A stretch of DNA of 64,000 nt from Cryobacterium glaciale (GTDB lineage Bacteria > Actinomycetota > Actinomycetes > Actinomycetales > Microbacteriaceae), in NCBI RefSeq assembly GCF_004402535.1, contig NZ_SOEY01000019.1:62001-126000 (forward strand), written 5' to 3'. A program made the translations under genes and the position numbers. Below are positions 17,270 through 25,533 of this stretch, piece after piece. The notes under the pieces are model-generated. The model had not been told where the DNA came from. It saw only the letters and a list, made by a program, of their open reading frames with translations, and did not search any database. Every line of letters starts with the position of its first letter. Positions within the stretch are counted from its first letter, which is position 1.

Positions 17270-18613
17270 TCAGCCGGGGAGGATGGCCGCGAAGGCGTCG
17301 TCTTCCAGGGCTCCGACGGCCGAGATCGACAGGGCACCGCCGGCCAATTCCGCGGCCAGTTCCTGCACGTCGGTCGCGGTGACGAGCGCGAGTCGGCGCA
17401 GGGCTTCGTCGAGGTCGGCGAACTCACCGAGGGTGATCTCGGAGCGACCCAGCCGGGACATGCGGGTGTCCGAGTCCTCCAGTGCGAGAGCGGATGCTCC
17501 ACTCAGCTGGCCGGACGCCCGCTGCATCTCGTCGGCGGTCACGCCGCCATCAGCCAGGCGGTGCAGTTCGCTGACCATGAGCTCGGCCACCTGGCCGGCC
17601 TTGGCTGGTGTGCACCCGGCATACATGCCGAACAGGCCGGCGTCGGAGTAACCGGGCGCGAACGAGTAGACCGAGTAGGCCAGGCCGCGCTTCTCCCGCA
17701 CTTCCTGGAACAGGCGGCTCGACATGCCCCCGCCGAAGATGGAGGTGAGCACGCTCATGGTGACTCGGCGGTCATCGGTCGCCAGCAGGCCGGGCATGCC
17801 AAGCAGCAGATTCGCCTGCTCCAACGGGCGTTTGACGATGGTCACGGCCTGGCCCTGGTGAATCTCGGCCGGCGCACCATTACGACGACTGACCGGGGTC
17901 TGGGGAATGCTGAGGTCCCAGCCGGCACGCTCGAGGGCTCGGGTCACAGCGGCGACGAGCTCGTCGTGGTCGACGGCACCGGCGACCGTGACGACGAGGT
18001 CCTGGGGGCGATAGTTGGCCTGATAGTGCTCCCACACGGCCGTGCGGGTGGCACCCCGAATGTCGTCGGCGCTGCCGCCGATCGGGCGGCCGAGCGGATG
18101 CTTACCCAGCACGGCTTCGAAGAATCGCTCGTTGGCGACGTCGGCCGGGTCGTCGTCGGCCATGGCGAGTTCCTCGAGAATGACGCCGCGCTCGGTTTCG
18201 AATTCATCGGAATCCAGTTTCGAAGAGGTCAGCATGTCGGTGAGAACGTCGATGGCCATGCCGAGGTCGCGGTCTTGCACCTTGGCGTAATAGCAGGTGT
18301 ATTCCTTGGCGGTCATAGCGTTGTGTTCGCCGCCGACCGCGTCGAACGAAATCGCTATGTCAAGGGCAGAGCGTGTTGGCGTTCCCTTGAAGAGCAGGTG
18401 CTCGAGAAAGTGGGTGGAACCGAAATGGCCCGGTTGCTCGTCGCGGGACCCGACGGCGACCCAATAGCCGATGGTGAGGCTGCGGGCACCCGGTACCTGC
18501 TCGCTGAGGACGCGCACCCCGCTCGGCAGGACGGTGCGACGCACGAGGGCATCGCCGGCGGCCCGAAACGAGAGTTCGGCCTGGTCTAGGGGAAAGTCGA
18601 CTGCACCGTTCAT
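17270..18613 (-). CDS. M16 (insulinase/mitochondrial processing peptidase-like) metalloprotease
   Basis: 447 residues. The inverted zinc motif HxxEH is H-F-L-E-H (GSTHFLEHLLFKGT), with the distal glutamate region ETERGVILEELAMADDDP. The C-terminal half carries the R/Y pair typical of active M16B (FQEVREKRGLAYSVYSF). In other actinobacteria this gene directly follows pnp; here pnp is 28 kb away. ATG 18613 is preceded by a GGTGG-rich stretch; an upstream in-frame extension is not supported. Confidence 0.94.
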   Translation of the reverse strand: MNGAVDFPLDQAELSFRAAGDALVRRTVLPSGVRVLSEQVPGARSLTIGYWVAVGSRDEQPGHFGSTHFLEHLLFKGTPTRSALDIAISFDAVGGEHNAMTAKEYTCYYAKVQDRDLGMAIDVLTDMLTSSKLDSDEFETERGVILEELAMADDDPADVANERFFEAVLGKHPLGRPIGGSADDIRGATRTAVWEHYQANYRPQDLVVTVAGAVDHDELVAAVTRALERAGWDLSIPQTPVSRRNGAPAEIHQGQAVTIVKRPLEQANLLLGMPGLLATDDRRVTMSVLTSIFGGGMSSRLFQEVREKRGLAYSVYSFAPGYSDAGLFGMYAGCTPAKAGQVAELMVSELHRLADGGVTADEMQRASGQLSGASALALEDSDTRMSRLGRSEITLGEFADLDEALRRLALVTATDVQELAAELAGGALSISAVGALEDDAFAAILPG

Positions 18614-18716
18614 ATCATCCACCACCTTACAAGACCAGATCCGGACGCCCGTCGCGGGCGTCGCAACACCGCGAGCCACCCCCAGTTTGGCCGGAATAGC
18701 CCGTGCAGCGGCATCC

Positions 18717-18732
18717 GACAGACTGGTCTGTC
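18717..18732. promoter_or_regulatory. Probable TetR operator
   Basis: GACAGACTGGTCTGTC: perfect 7-bp arms GACAGAC/GTCTGTC with a 2-bp centre, 94 bp upstream of the TetR start and in the divergent gap shared with the M16 gene. Sites of the form AGAC-N-GTCT are known for several TetR regulators. It may control tetR, the aldo/keto reductase downstream, or both; this is inferred. Confidence 0.7.
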
Positions 18733-18826
18733 TAGGGTGTGTTACAGTCTGGATGCCGACCGGAGAATACCCCCGGATTTGCGCTCATCTGGGGCCGATT
18801 ACTGCCCCTCAATCAAGGAGTGCCGC

Positions 18827-19417
18827 ATGACCACGCTGACAGCCGAGGCCGTTCGGCCGGCGACCCACGCCAAGGTGCGTATCCTCGCCACCGCCGACCG
18901 CCTGTTCTATACCGAGGGTGTTCACACCGTGGGTGTGGACCGCATCATCAGCGAGTCCAAGGTCACCAAAGCCACGTTCTATAAGTACTACCGCTCGAAA
19001 GACGCCCTCATCGTCGTCTACCTGCAGGGCCGGGACCGTCTCGCCCGCGAATTTCTCGCGAGCCTCGACACCCGGTATGACACTCCGGAGCAACGACTGC
19101 GTGGCGTCGTCACCGAGATCTCAGCCCAGGTCATTCGAGAAGGCTTTCATGGCTGCCCGTTCATCAACGCGGCCGCCCAGTTCACCGACCCGGCCCACCC
19201 GGTGCGCCAGGCCGTAGCTGCACACCGCGACTGGTATGGCCGCTCGATCGAGGACATGTTCCGGGGCATGGGCCACGCCAGACCCGGCGACGCCGCCGAC
19301 GACTTCTTCCTCGCCAGGGACGGCGCCTTCGCCGGCGCCAACCTCGGCGACCCGATCGGCGCTCACACCGCCCTGCTGCGCGCCATCCAGCGTGTGCTCG
19401 ACGAGTCGGGCGACTAG
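18827..19417 (+). CDS. TetR/AcrR family regulator
   Basis: 196 residues. N-terminal HTH (residues ~15-65; AKVRILATADRLFYTEGVHTVGVDRIISESKVTKATFYKYYRSKD in pieces), then a ligand domain with GCPFINAAAQF, a signature of TetR regulators often paired with oxidoreductases and reactive-electrophile responses. Cys in GCPF may be a sensor. Start ATG has AAGGAG 6 bp upstream. The convergent aldo/keto reductase ends 20 bp away. Confidence 0.93.
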   Translation: MTTLTAEAVRPATHAKVRILATADRLFYTEGVHTVGVDRIISESKVTKATFYKYYRSKDALIVVYLQGRDRLAREFLASLDTRYDTPEQRLRGVVTEISAQVIREGFHGCPFINAAAQFTDPAHPVRQAVAAHRDWYGRSIEDMFRGMGHARPGDAADDFFLARDGAFAGANLGDPIGAHTALLRAIQRVLDESGD

Positions 19418-19437
19418 CGCACGCCCAGGTCGCTGGA

Positions 19438-20457
19438 TCAGTAGGCGGACACCCGGTCGAGGTCGAGCAGGTCATTGCGACCGAGACGGATGCTGGCCGC
19501 CACGATCAGGGACTGCACCTGATCGGCTCGGCCGGCGCCAGCCACCGGCGCTACCACGTCGGGTCGGGCGAGCAGCCAGGCGAGGGCAATCGACGCTGGC
19601 TCCGCCCCTTGGGCGGCGGCGATGCGGTCCACCACGGCGAGCACCCGCAGCGAGCGACGGTTGAGGTAGACCGCGGCGAGCTGCCCGCGTGCGGTACCGG
19701 CGGCATCCGCTTTGGTGCGGAAGGCGCCGGCCAGAAAGCCGTGCGCGAGGGCGAAGCCGGGCATGAGGGCGAGGTGTTGGGCGCGAGCCACGACGGCGAC
19801 GTCTTTTTCGAGCTCGGCGCGGTGCACCAGGTTGTAGGGCGTTTCAGCGGCGACGAACTTGGGCAGGCCGAGGGCCGAGAGCACCCGGGCCTCCATGAGC
19901 CGTTCCGCGGAGAAATTGCTGGCACCGAGATAGCGCACCTTGCCGGCACGAACGAGAGCGTCAACGGCAACGAGGCTCTCTTCGAGGGCCACGGTCTTGT
20001 CATCGAAGTGAAAGTAGAGCAGGTCGAGATAGTCGGTGCCGAGCCGCACGAGACTGGCTTCGACCGCGGCCACGATGCTGCGTTGGGTCAGCCCGGGATT
20101 GTCGAGATTGCGACCGATCTTGGTCGCCACCACGGTTTCTGCGCGGGTACCGCGCGAACGCAGCCACGACCCGATGATCACTTCACTGCGCCCGGCGGCA
20201 AAACTGTCGGCGGTGTCGAGAAAATTACCGCCGAGGCCTCGGTGCGCGTCGAGAATAGCGTGCGAGGCTTCACCGGTCGCCGTCCAGCCGAAAGCGTTAC
20301 AGCCCAGAGCCAACGGATGCACGCGCAGCTCGGTTCCCGGAATCTGACGCCGCATCGGATCAGCGCTGACCGTTGTCTCGGCCTGCTCGGCCTCGGACAA
20401 CCCGACACGGTCGATCGACATCGCATCGAGAGAGGACGAGACAACTTGTCGGGTCAT
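19438..20457 (-). CDS. Aldo/keto reductase family protein
   Basis: 339 residues, TIM-barrel NADPH oxidoreductase fold. A ~34-residue N-terminal extension precedes the barrel. Of the catalytic tetrad Asp81, Lys113 (VVATKIG) and His150 (LLYFHFDD) are present, but the general-acid tyrosine position is Phe86 (DTADSFAAGRSE; codon TTT). Start ATG has GGAGGAG upstream. It faces the TetR gene convergently and prfC divergently. Confidence 0.9.
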   Translation of the reverse strand: MTRQVVSSSLDAMSIDRVGLSEAEQAETTVSADPMRRQIPGTELRVHPLALGCNAFGWTATGEASHAILDAHRGLGGNFLDTADSFAAGRSEVIIGSWLRSRGTRAETVVATKIGRNLDNPGLTQRSIVAAVEASLVRLGTDYLDLLYFHFDDKTVALEESLVAVDALVRAGKVRYLGASNFSAERLMEARVLSALGLPKFVAAETPYNLVHRAELEKDVAVVARAQHLALMPGFALAHGFLAGAFRTKADAAGTARGQLAAVYLNRRSLRVLAVVDRIAAAQGAEPASIALAWLLARPDVVAPVAGAGRADQVQSLIVAASIRLGRNDLLDLDRVSAY

Positions 20458-20619
20458 CGTGCACTCCTCCCGGTGGTTTTCCCGGTCAGTCCCCTGCCGG
20501 GTTTTTCATTCGCAAACTGCTCTTGGCCCGACCTTAGGCGAGGCCACCGACATTTCCGGGCGGCACGCTAAACCGTTACCAAAACGTACGCCGGCTGCGA
20601 CGGAACAGGAGTGGCGACC

Positions 20620-20727
20620 GCTGGCCGAATGTCGGTACGCGCCTGATTTGTTAGACTGGCCGTTGCGCGAGTCGGCGCTGGCCGAATGTCGGTACGCGCC
20701 TGATTTGTTAGACTGGGCGTTGCGCGA
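20620..20727. repeat. 51-bp direct duplication upstream of prfC
   Basis: Two copies (20620-20670 and 20677-20727) differ by one base (GGCCG vs GGGCG) and are separated by 6 bp, giving a 57-bp period. Each holds TTGTTAGACT, whose TAGACT resembles an actinobacterial -10, with TGTCGG 16 bp before it; this could be a tandem promoter for prfC (ATG 110 bp on). The rest of the 381-bp AKR-prfC gap shows nothing else. Confidence 0.85.
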
Positions 20728-20838
20728 AAAATGGGCCGAGTGTGCAGGTGCACATCCGCCCTGGGCCGCCGGTTGTCGAATCTTCTGATCGATTTGCCGG
20801 CGAGGTATCCTGCCCGAACCAGCCGCAGGAAAGCAGCC

Positions 20839-22452
20839 ATGACCACCGTCGCCGACGTGCCCAACCCCCAGGTTCCCCGTGAGGCTCTGCGTCGCCGCAC
20901 CTTCGCCGTGATCTCCCACCCCGACGCCGGCAAGTCCACCCTGACTGAAGCCCTGCTCCTGCACGCCCGCGCGATCACCTCCGCCGGCGCCACGCACGGG
21001 AAGGCTGGCCGCAGCGGCACCGTCTCGGACTGGATGGAGATGGAGAAAGCCCGTGGAATCTCGGTGACGAGCGCCGCGATCCAGTTCGAATACCACAACG
21101 CTGTGATCAACCTCGTCGACACCCCCGGCCACGCCGACTTCTCCGAGGACACCTTTCGGGTGCTCTCCGCAGTGGATGCCGCGGTGATGCTCGTCGACGC
21201 CGCCAAAGGCCTTGAGCCGCAGACTATGAAGCTGTTCGCCGTCTGCAAGCAGCGCGGACTACCCGTCATCACCGTCATCAACAAATGGGACCGCCCCGGC
21301 GACACTCCCCTGGCCCTGATGGATGAGATCCAGACCCGCACCGGGCTGCTGCCCACCCCGCTGAATTGGCCGGTCGGTGAGGCCGGCGACCTGCGCGGCG
21401 TGCTCGATCGCCGCTCCGGCGACTTTCTGCGCTACACCCGCACCGCCGGCGGCGCGACCGTGGCCGAATCGGTGCGGCTGGATGCGGCCGAGGCGGCAAT
21501 CGAGGAAGGCCCGGCGTGGGCATCCGCTGTCGAAGAATCTGAGCTTCTCGACGCGGAATCGCAGAATCACGACTCCGAACTGTTCCTCGACGGGCAGACC
21601 ACCCCGGTGCTGTTCTGCGCCGCCGTGGCGAACTTCGGGGTGCAGCAACTGCTCGACACCCTGGTTGAGTTCGCGCCGCCGGCCGAAGCCCGCATCGATA
21701 TTGACGGCAACCCGCGCACGGTCACCTCGCCGTTCTCGGGGTTTGTGTTCAAGGTGCAGTCCGGGATGAACTCGGCGCACCGCGACCACGTGGCCTTTGT
21801 GCGGGTGTGCTCCGGCGAATTCCGCCGCGGCATGATCGTGACGCACGCCGCGACCGGCCGGCCTTTTGCCACCAAGTACGCCCAGCAGCTGTTCGGCAAG
21901 GAACGCACCGTCACCGACCAGGCCTGGCCCGGCGACATCGTCGGGCTCGTGAACGCCTCGGCACTGCGCGTGGGCGACTCGATCTTCGAAGATGAGCGGG
22001 TGGAGTTTCCGCCACTGCCGCTGTTCTCCCCCGAACACTTTCGAGCGATTCGCCCGGTGGACAGCAGCAAGCACAAGCAGTTTCGCCGCGGCATCGACCA
22101 GCTCGACCACGAGGGCGTCATCCAGGTGATGCGTTCCGAGGTGCGCGGTGAGCAGGCGCCGGTGCTCGGCGCGGTCGGGCCGATGCAGTTCGAGGTCGTC
22201 GAAGACCGCATGGTGCACGATTTCCACGCTGACATTCGCATGGAATCGCTTCCCTACCAGGTGGCCCGCAAAACCGACAAGGAGAGCGCGCTCGTGCTCG
22301 CCGGAACCCGCCAGGTGGAAGTCTTCACCCGCTCGGACGGCACGCTGCTCGCCCTGTTCAGCACGCCGTGGCGGCTGCAGGCCATCGCCAAGGAGAACCC
22401 GAAGCTCGTGCTGATCGACATTGCGAACGCGACCGCCGACGACTTCATGTAG
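20839..22452 (+). CDS. prfC: Peptide chain release factor 3
   Basis: 537 residues. Translational GTPase that recycles RF1/RF2. G1 HPDAGKST, switch region GISVTSAAIQF, G3 DTPGHADFSEDT, G4 NKWDRPG are all present, followed by the RF3-specific domain 2/3 sequences (HRDHVAFVRVCSG, GPMQFEVVEDRM). Start ATG 20839 follows the family N-terminus; upstream in-frame codons run into the repeat region. Ends at a bidirectional hairpin shared with rnj. Confidence 0.97.
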   Translation: MTTVADVPNPQVPREALRRRTFAVISHPDAGKSTLTEALLLHARAITSAGATHGKAGRSGTVSDWMEMEKARGISVTSAAIQFEYHNAVINLVDTPGHADFSEDTFRVLSAVDAAVMLVDAAKGLEPQTMKLFAVCKQRGLPVITVINKWDRPGDTPLALMDEIQTRTGLLPTPLNWPVGEAGDLRGVLDRRSGDFLRYTRTAGGATVAESVRLDAAEAAIEEGPAWASAVEESELLDAESQNHDSELFLDGQTTPVLFCAAVANFGVQQLLDTLVEFAPPAEARIDIDGNPRTVTSPFSGFVFKVQSGMNSAHRDHVAFVRVCSGEFRRGMIVTHAATGRPFATKYAQQLFGKERTVTDQAWPGDIVGLVNASALRVGDSIFEDERVEFPPLPLFSPEHFRAIRPVDSSKHKQFRRGIDQLDHEGVIQVMRSEVRGEQAPVLGAVGPMQFEVVEDRMVHDFHADIRMESLPYQVARKTDKESALVLAGTRQVEVFTRSDGTLLALFSTPWRLQAIAKENPKLVLIDIANATADDFM

Positions 22453-22467
22453 CCGCTGTGATTAACC

Positions 22468-22504
22468 AGAACGGCCGCATCCTCGCAGAGGATGCGGCCG
22501 TTCT
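22468..22504. terminator. Bidirectional terminator between prfC and rnj
   Basis: Perfect 17-bp arms beginning AGAACGGCCGCATCCTC with a 3-nt GCA loop, in the 66-bp convergent gap. No strong U-tract on either side, but stem stability and position fit a shared terminator. Confidence 0.85.
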
Positions 22505-22518
22505 ATTGGGTGCAGCGG

Positions 22519-24204
22519 TTACGCGTCGACCACCACGGAGGTGATGACGGGGCTGCGACGGTACTTGCGGTTCATCCAGCGGCTCACGGACTGCGTGAAC
22601 AGGTCCTCGAGCTCGGCGCCGTCGACGATCTTGATGCGGTTCGCGGCCTTCATGGCCTCATCGATGACCTTGGTGGCGCCCTTGACCCACTCGTCGTCGT
22701 GCACGAATCCGCGGGCCAGGAACTCGACCGGCTCGGAGAGCGTGCCGGTCTTGGCGTTGAGAATTCCGAGGATGGTGATGGTGCCGTCCTCGGCGAGCTT
22801 GCGACGGTCCTCCATCGCGGCAGTGGATGCCCCGCCCACGGTCATACCGTCGACGAAGATGTAGTCGGCGACAACGCGGCCGGTGACCTTGGCGTGACCG
22901 TCGACGAGGTCGACGACGACGCCGTCTTCCACGACGATGACGTTTTCTTCGGGAACACCGGTCGCGATGGCGAGGTCGGCGTTGGCCGTGAGGTGGCGCC
23001 ATTCACCGTGGATCGGCATGACGTTGACCGGCTTGACGATGTTGTAGCAGTAGACGAGCTCGCCGGCGCTCGCGTGGCCGGAGACGTGCACCTTGGCGTT
23101 GCCCTTGTGCACAACGTTGGCGCCCCAGCGGATCAGGCCGTTGATGACGCGGTAGATGGAGTTCTCGTTGCCGGGGATCAGCGAGCTGGCGAGCAGCACG
23201 GTGTCGCCCTCGCCGATCTTGATGACGTGCTCACGGTTGGCCATCCGCGACAGCGCTGCCATCGGTTCACCCTGCGAACCGGTGCAGATGAGAACGACCT
23301 TGTCGTCCTTCATCCGCTCGAGCGCCTTCATGTCGACGAGCAGGCCCTTGGGAATGTTGAGGTAGCCGAGCTCGCTCGCGATGCCCATGTTGCGCACCAT
23401 GGAGCGGCCGACGAAGGCCACCTTGCGGTTGTGCTTGACGGCAGCGTCGATGACCTGCTGGATGCGGTGCACGTGACTGGCGAAGCTCGACACGATGATG
23501 CGCCGCGGGGAGGTGCGGAACACGGTGTCGATCGCCGGTCCGATGTCCTTCTCAGCGGTGGTGAAGCCGGGAACCTCGGCGTTGGTCGAGTCCGTCATGA
23601 ACAGGTCGACGCCCTCTTCGGCCAGACGGGCGAAGGCACCGAGGTCGGTGAGGCGCTTGTCGAGCGGGAACTGGTCCATCTTGAAGTCGCCGGTGGCGAG
23701 CACGAGGCCGGCTTCGGTGCGGATGGCGATGGCGAGGCCGTCGGGGATGGAGTGGTTGACGGCGATGAATTCGAGGTCGAACTGGCCGATGGTGCGGCGC
23801 TCGCCCTCCTTCACTTCGATGAAGTTCTGGCTGAGGCGGTGCTCCTGCAGCTTGGCGGCGAGGAAGGCCAGGGTGAGCTTGGAGCCGACGACGGGAATGT
23901 CGCCGCGTTCCTTGAGCAGGTAGGGGACGGCGCCGATGTGGTCTTCGTGGCCGTGGGTGAGCACGATGGCCTCGATGTCCTGCAGGCGGTCGCGAATGGC
24001 GGTGAAGTCGGGCAGGATTACGTTGATGCCGGGCTGGTTGTCTTCGGGGAAGAGAACGCCGCAGTCGATGATGAGCAGCTTTCCCTTGTGCTCGAAGACG
24101 GTCATGTTGCGGCCGATCTCGCCGAGACCTCCGAGCGGGATGATGCGCATGCCGCGAGCCGGCAGTGCCGGCGGAGTGCTCAGGTCGAGGTAGTGGTTAT
24201 TCAT
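22519..24204 (-). CDS. rnj: Ribonuclease J
   Basis: 561 residues. Metallo-beta-lactamase/beta-CASP nuclease with 5'-exo and endonuclease activity in mRNA and rRNA processing. Metal site LTHGHEDHIGA, VNHSIPD, and ATGDFKMDQ; C-terminal motif HASAGE and HGEWRHL present. Start placed at ATG 24204; ATG 24213 is three codons upstream; neither has a strong ribosome binding site. In M. tuberculosis RNase J lies between dapA and ftsK; here it is relocated next to prfC. Confidence 0.96.
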   Translation of the reverse strand: MNNHYLDLSTPPALPARGMRIIPLGGLGEIGRNMTVFEHKGKLLIIDCGVLFPEDNQPGINVILPDFTAIRDRLQDIEAIVLTHGHEDHIGAVPYLLKERGDIPVVGSKLTLAFLAAKLQEHRLSQNFIEVKEGERRTIGQFDLEFIAVNHSIPDGLAIAIRTEAGLVLATGDFKMDQFPLDKRLTDLGAFARLAEEGVDLFMTDSTNAEVPGFTTAEKDIGPAIDTVFRTSPRRIIVSSFASHVHRIQQVIDAAVKHNRKVAFVGRSMVRNMGIASELGYLNIPKGLLVDMKALERMKDDKVVLICTGSQGEPMAALSRMANREHVIKIGEGDTVLLASSLIPGNENSIYRVINGLIRWGANVVHKGNAKVHVSGHASAGELVYCYNIVKPVNVMPIHGEWRHLTANADLAIATGVPEENVIVVEDGVVVDLVDGHAKVTGRVVADYIFVDGMTVGGASTAAMEDRRKLAEDGTITILGILNAKTGTLSEPVEFLARGFVHDDEWVKGATKVIDEAMKAANRIKIVDGAELEDLFTQSVSRWMNRKYRRSPVITSVVVDA

Positions 24205-24406
24205 GAATCTCATTTCGTTGTCTGCGGTACTGCATGTCCAGGTGTGTGGGGACCGAGCACGGGCATGCGAAGCCGACGAGGAATACTCAGGGGGCTTCAG
24301 CGCGCATACGCGTACCTCGTGTCGTGCCTGGCGGGCAAGCAAAATACCGGCCAGATACCCCCTTAGTCTACCGATGCCGGAACGATCGGCGTTTTCGGGC
24401 ACGAAA

Positions 24407-24436
24407 AGAGGGACCCTCGCTTGGCGGAGTCCCTCT
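24407..24436 (-). terminator. Terminator of the small repeat-protein gene
   Basis: Perfect arms AGAGGGAC / GTCCCTCT with a GC-rich 14-nt centre; on the minus strand the stem is followed by TTTTCGTG, a short U-tract. It lies 32 bp past the stop at 24468 and upstream of rnj. Confidence 0.75.
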
Positions 24437-24467
24437 CTGGTGCCGCTTCACGCGGCCGGGCCGTAGG

Positions 24468-24644
24468 CTACGCGGCGCTGCGCCCGGCCGTGTTCGGCTT
24501 CGGTGACACATACTCGCCGGCCTCGAGGTGTTGAGCGGTTCCACTGACGTAGCCGGTGGCGGTGATGGCACGACGAACGTCGTGCGTGACGTACTCGTTG
24601 GCCGTGGTGGTGCGTGTGGCGGACTTTGACACGTAGGAATTCAT
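24468..24644 (-). CDS. 58-residue repeat-containing small protein
   Basis: Not assigned to a family. ATG 24644 has a good AGGAG site 4-5 bp upstream and the gene ends before an intrinsic terminator, so it looks like a real transcription unit. The product is built of four short Tyr-Val units: NSYVS, NEYVT, TGYVS, GEYVS, spaced 13-17 residues apart, with the two middle units separated by THDVRRAITA. It is Thr/Ser/Ala-rich, hydrophilic, has no membrane helix and no cysteine. The longer open frame upstream of the ATG is not coding. The ~296-bp gap to the divergent gpx gene holds only promoters. Confidence 0.7.
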   Translation of the reverse strand: MNSYVSKSATRTTTANEYVTHDVRRAITATGYVSGTAQHLEAGEYVSPKPNTAGRSAA

Positions 24645-24940
24645 GGTGCTCCTGATGCGATTGTGACAAGCGGATGCCGACGGCTGGCCACGCTCGATCG
24701 TCGGAGCATCTGCACTGGGGCAGGTCTGCAAGGGACGGATTCGAGTGAAACGGGGTGATGGCCCGGTCGGCGGGAACTGCGCTGCGCCGCGCGGGCTGAG
24801 AAATCCGGATCCGCTAATGGACCGCCATGATTTCTGAACTGAGAATAGACTACGCGAGCACGCCACCCATTTGGGGGAAATTCACGATCTACACAGGTCC
24901 CGTGCAGCCAGCACGGAGACTCGATCGATAAATTCTTCGA

Positions 24941-25444
24941 ATGACTCTTTCTGCGCTGCACGATATTCCCCTCACTCTCATCGACGGAACAGAAACAACT
25001 TTTGGTGCCTTTGACGGGAAAACGGTGCTTGTCGTCAACGTGGCGTCGAAGTGCGGCTTCACCCCGCAGTATGCCGGCCTGGAGGCGCTCTACCAGCGCT
25101 ACGCCGACGACGGCCTGGTCGTGCTCGGCCTGCCGAGCAACCAGTTCATGGGTCAGGAACCCGGCACCGAAGAAGACATCGCCCAATTCTGCGGTATGAC
25201 CTACGGGGTCACCTTTCCGATGACGGCCAAGGTCGACGTGCGGGGCAAGCACCAGCATCCGCTCTATGCGGAGCTGACGAAATTCAAGCAGGGCCTGCTG
25301 CCCGGCCTGATCAAGTGGAACTTCGAGAAGTTCCTGGTGACACCCACCGGTGAAATCGTTGACCGCTTCGCCTCCTCGGTGGAGCCGGAGTCGGCCGAGA
25401 TCGTCGACGCGATCGAAAAGGTCCTGGCCGCCAAGGCCGCCTGA
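24941..25444 (+). CDS. Glutathione peroxidase-like thiol peroxidase
   Basis: 167 residues. Peroxidatic cysteine in NVASKCGFTPQYAGLEAL, Gln in LGLPSNQFMGQEPG, and WNFEKFLV complete the Gpx tetrad region. As in most bacteria, Cys replaces selenocysteine, and thioredoxin or mycothiol-linked reductants are more likely electron donors than glutathione in an actinobacterium (inference). A second Cys in AQFCGMTYGV is at the resolving-cysteine position of thioredoxin-dependent members. Confidence 0.95.
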   Translation: MTLSALHDIPLTLIDGTETTFGAFDGKTVLVVNVASKCGFTPQYAGLEALYQRYADDGLVVLGLPSNQFMGQEPGTEEDIAQFCGMTYGVTFPMTAKVDVRGKHQHPLYAELTKFKQGLLPGLIKWNFEKFLVTPTGEIVDRFASSVEPESAEIVDAIEKVLAAKAA

Positions 25445-25460
25445 CCCGCGCGCTTTTTCT

Positions 25461-25514
25461 TTCCGGGCCCGGGCCCGGAAACTGGGCCCAGGACAGATCA
25501 TGGGCCCAGTTTCC
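25461..25514. terminator. Overlapping palindromes between gpx and citE-type gene
   Basis: Two structures share bases: a perfect 20-nt palindrome of CCGGGC units (25461-25480) and a hairpin with perfect 14-bp arms GGAAACTGGGCCCA / TGGGCCCAGTTTCC (25477-25490/25501-25514). They lie in the 89-bp convergent gap and could form alternative terminators for the two strands; U-tracts are absent. Confidence 0.7.
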
Positions 25515-25533
25515 GAAGGTGGGCCCGGCGAAG

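Noticed and set aside
20459..20788. 109-residue plus-strand protein with a 19-residue direct repeat upstream of prfC
   Set aside because: The repeat is the 51-bp DNA duplication; no ribosome binding site, no family, and it overlaps probable promoters.
22492..24366. 624-residue plus-strand frame opposite RNase J
   Set aside because: Valine/Asp/Gly-biased antisense frame, typical of GC-rich coding sequence; RNase J motifs are on the minus strand.
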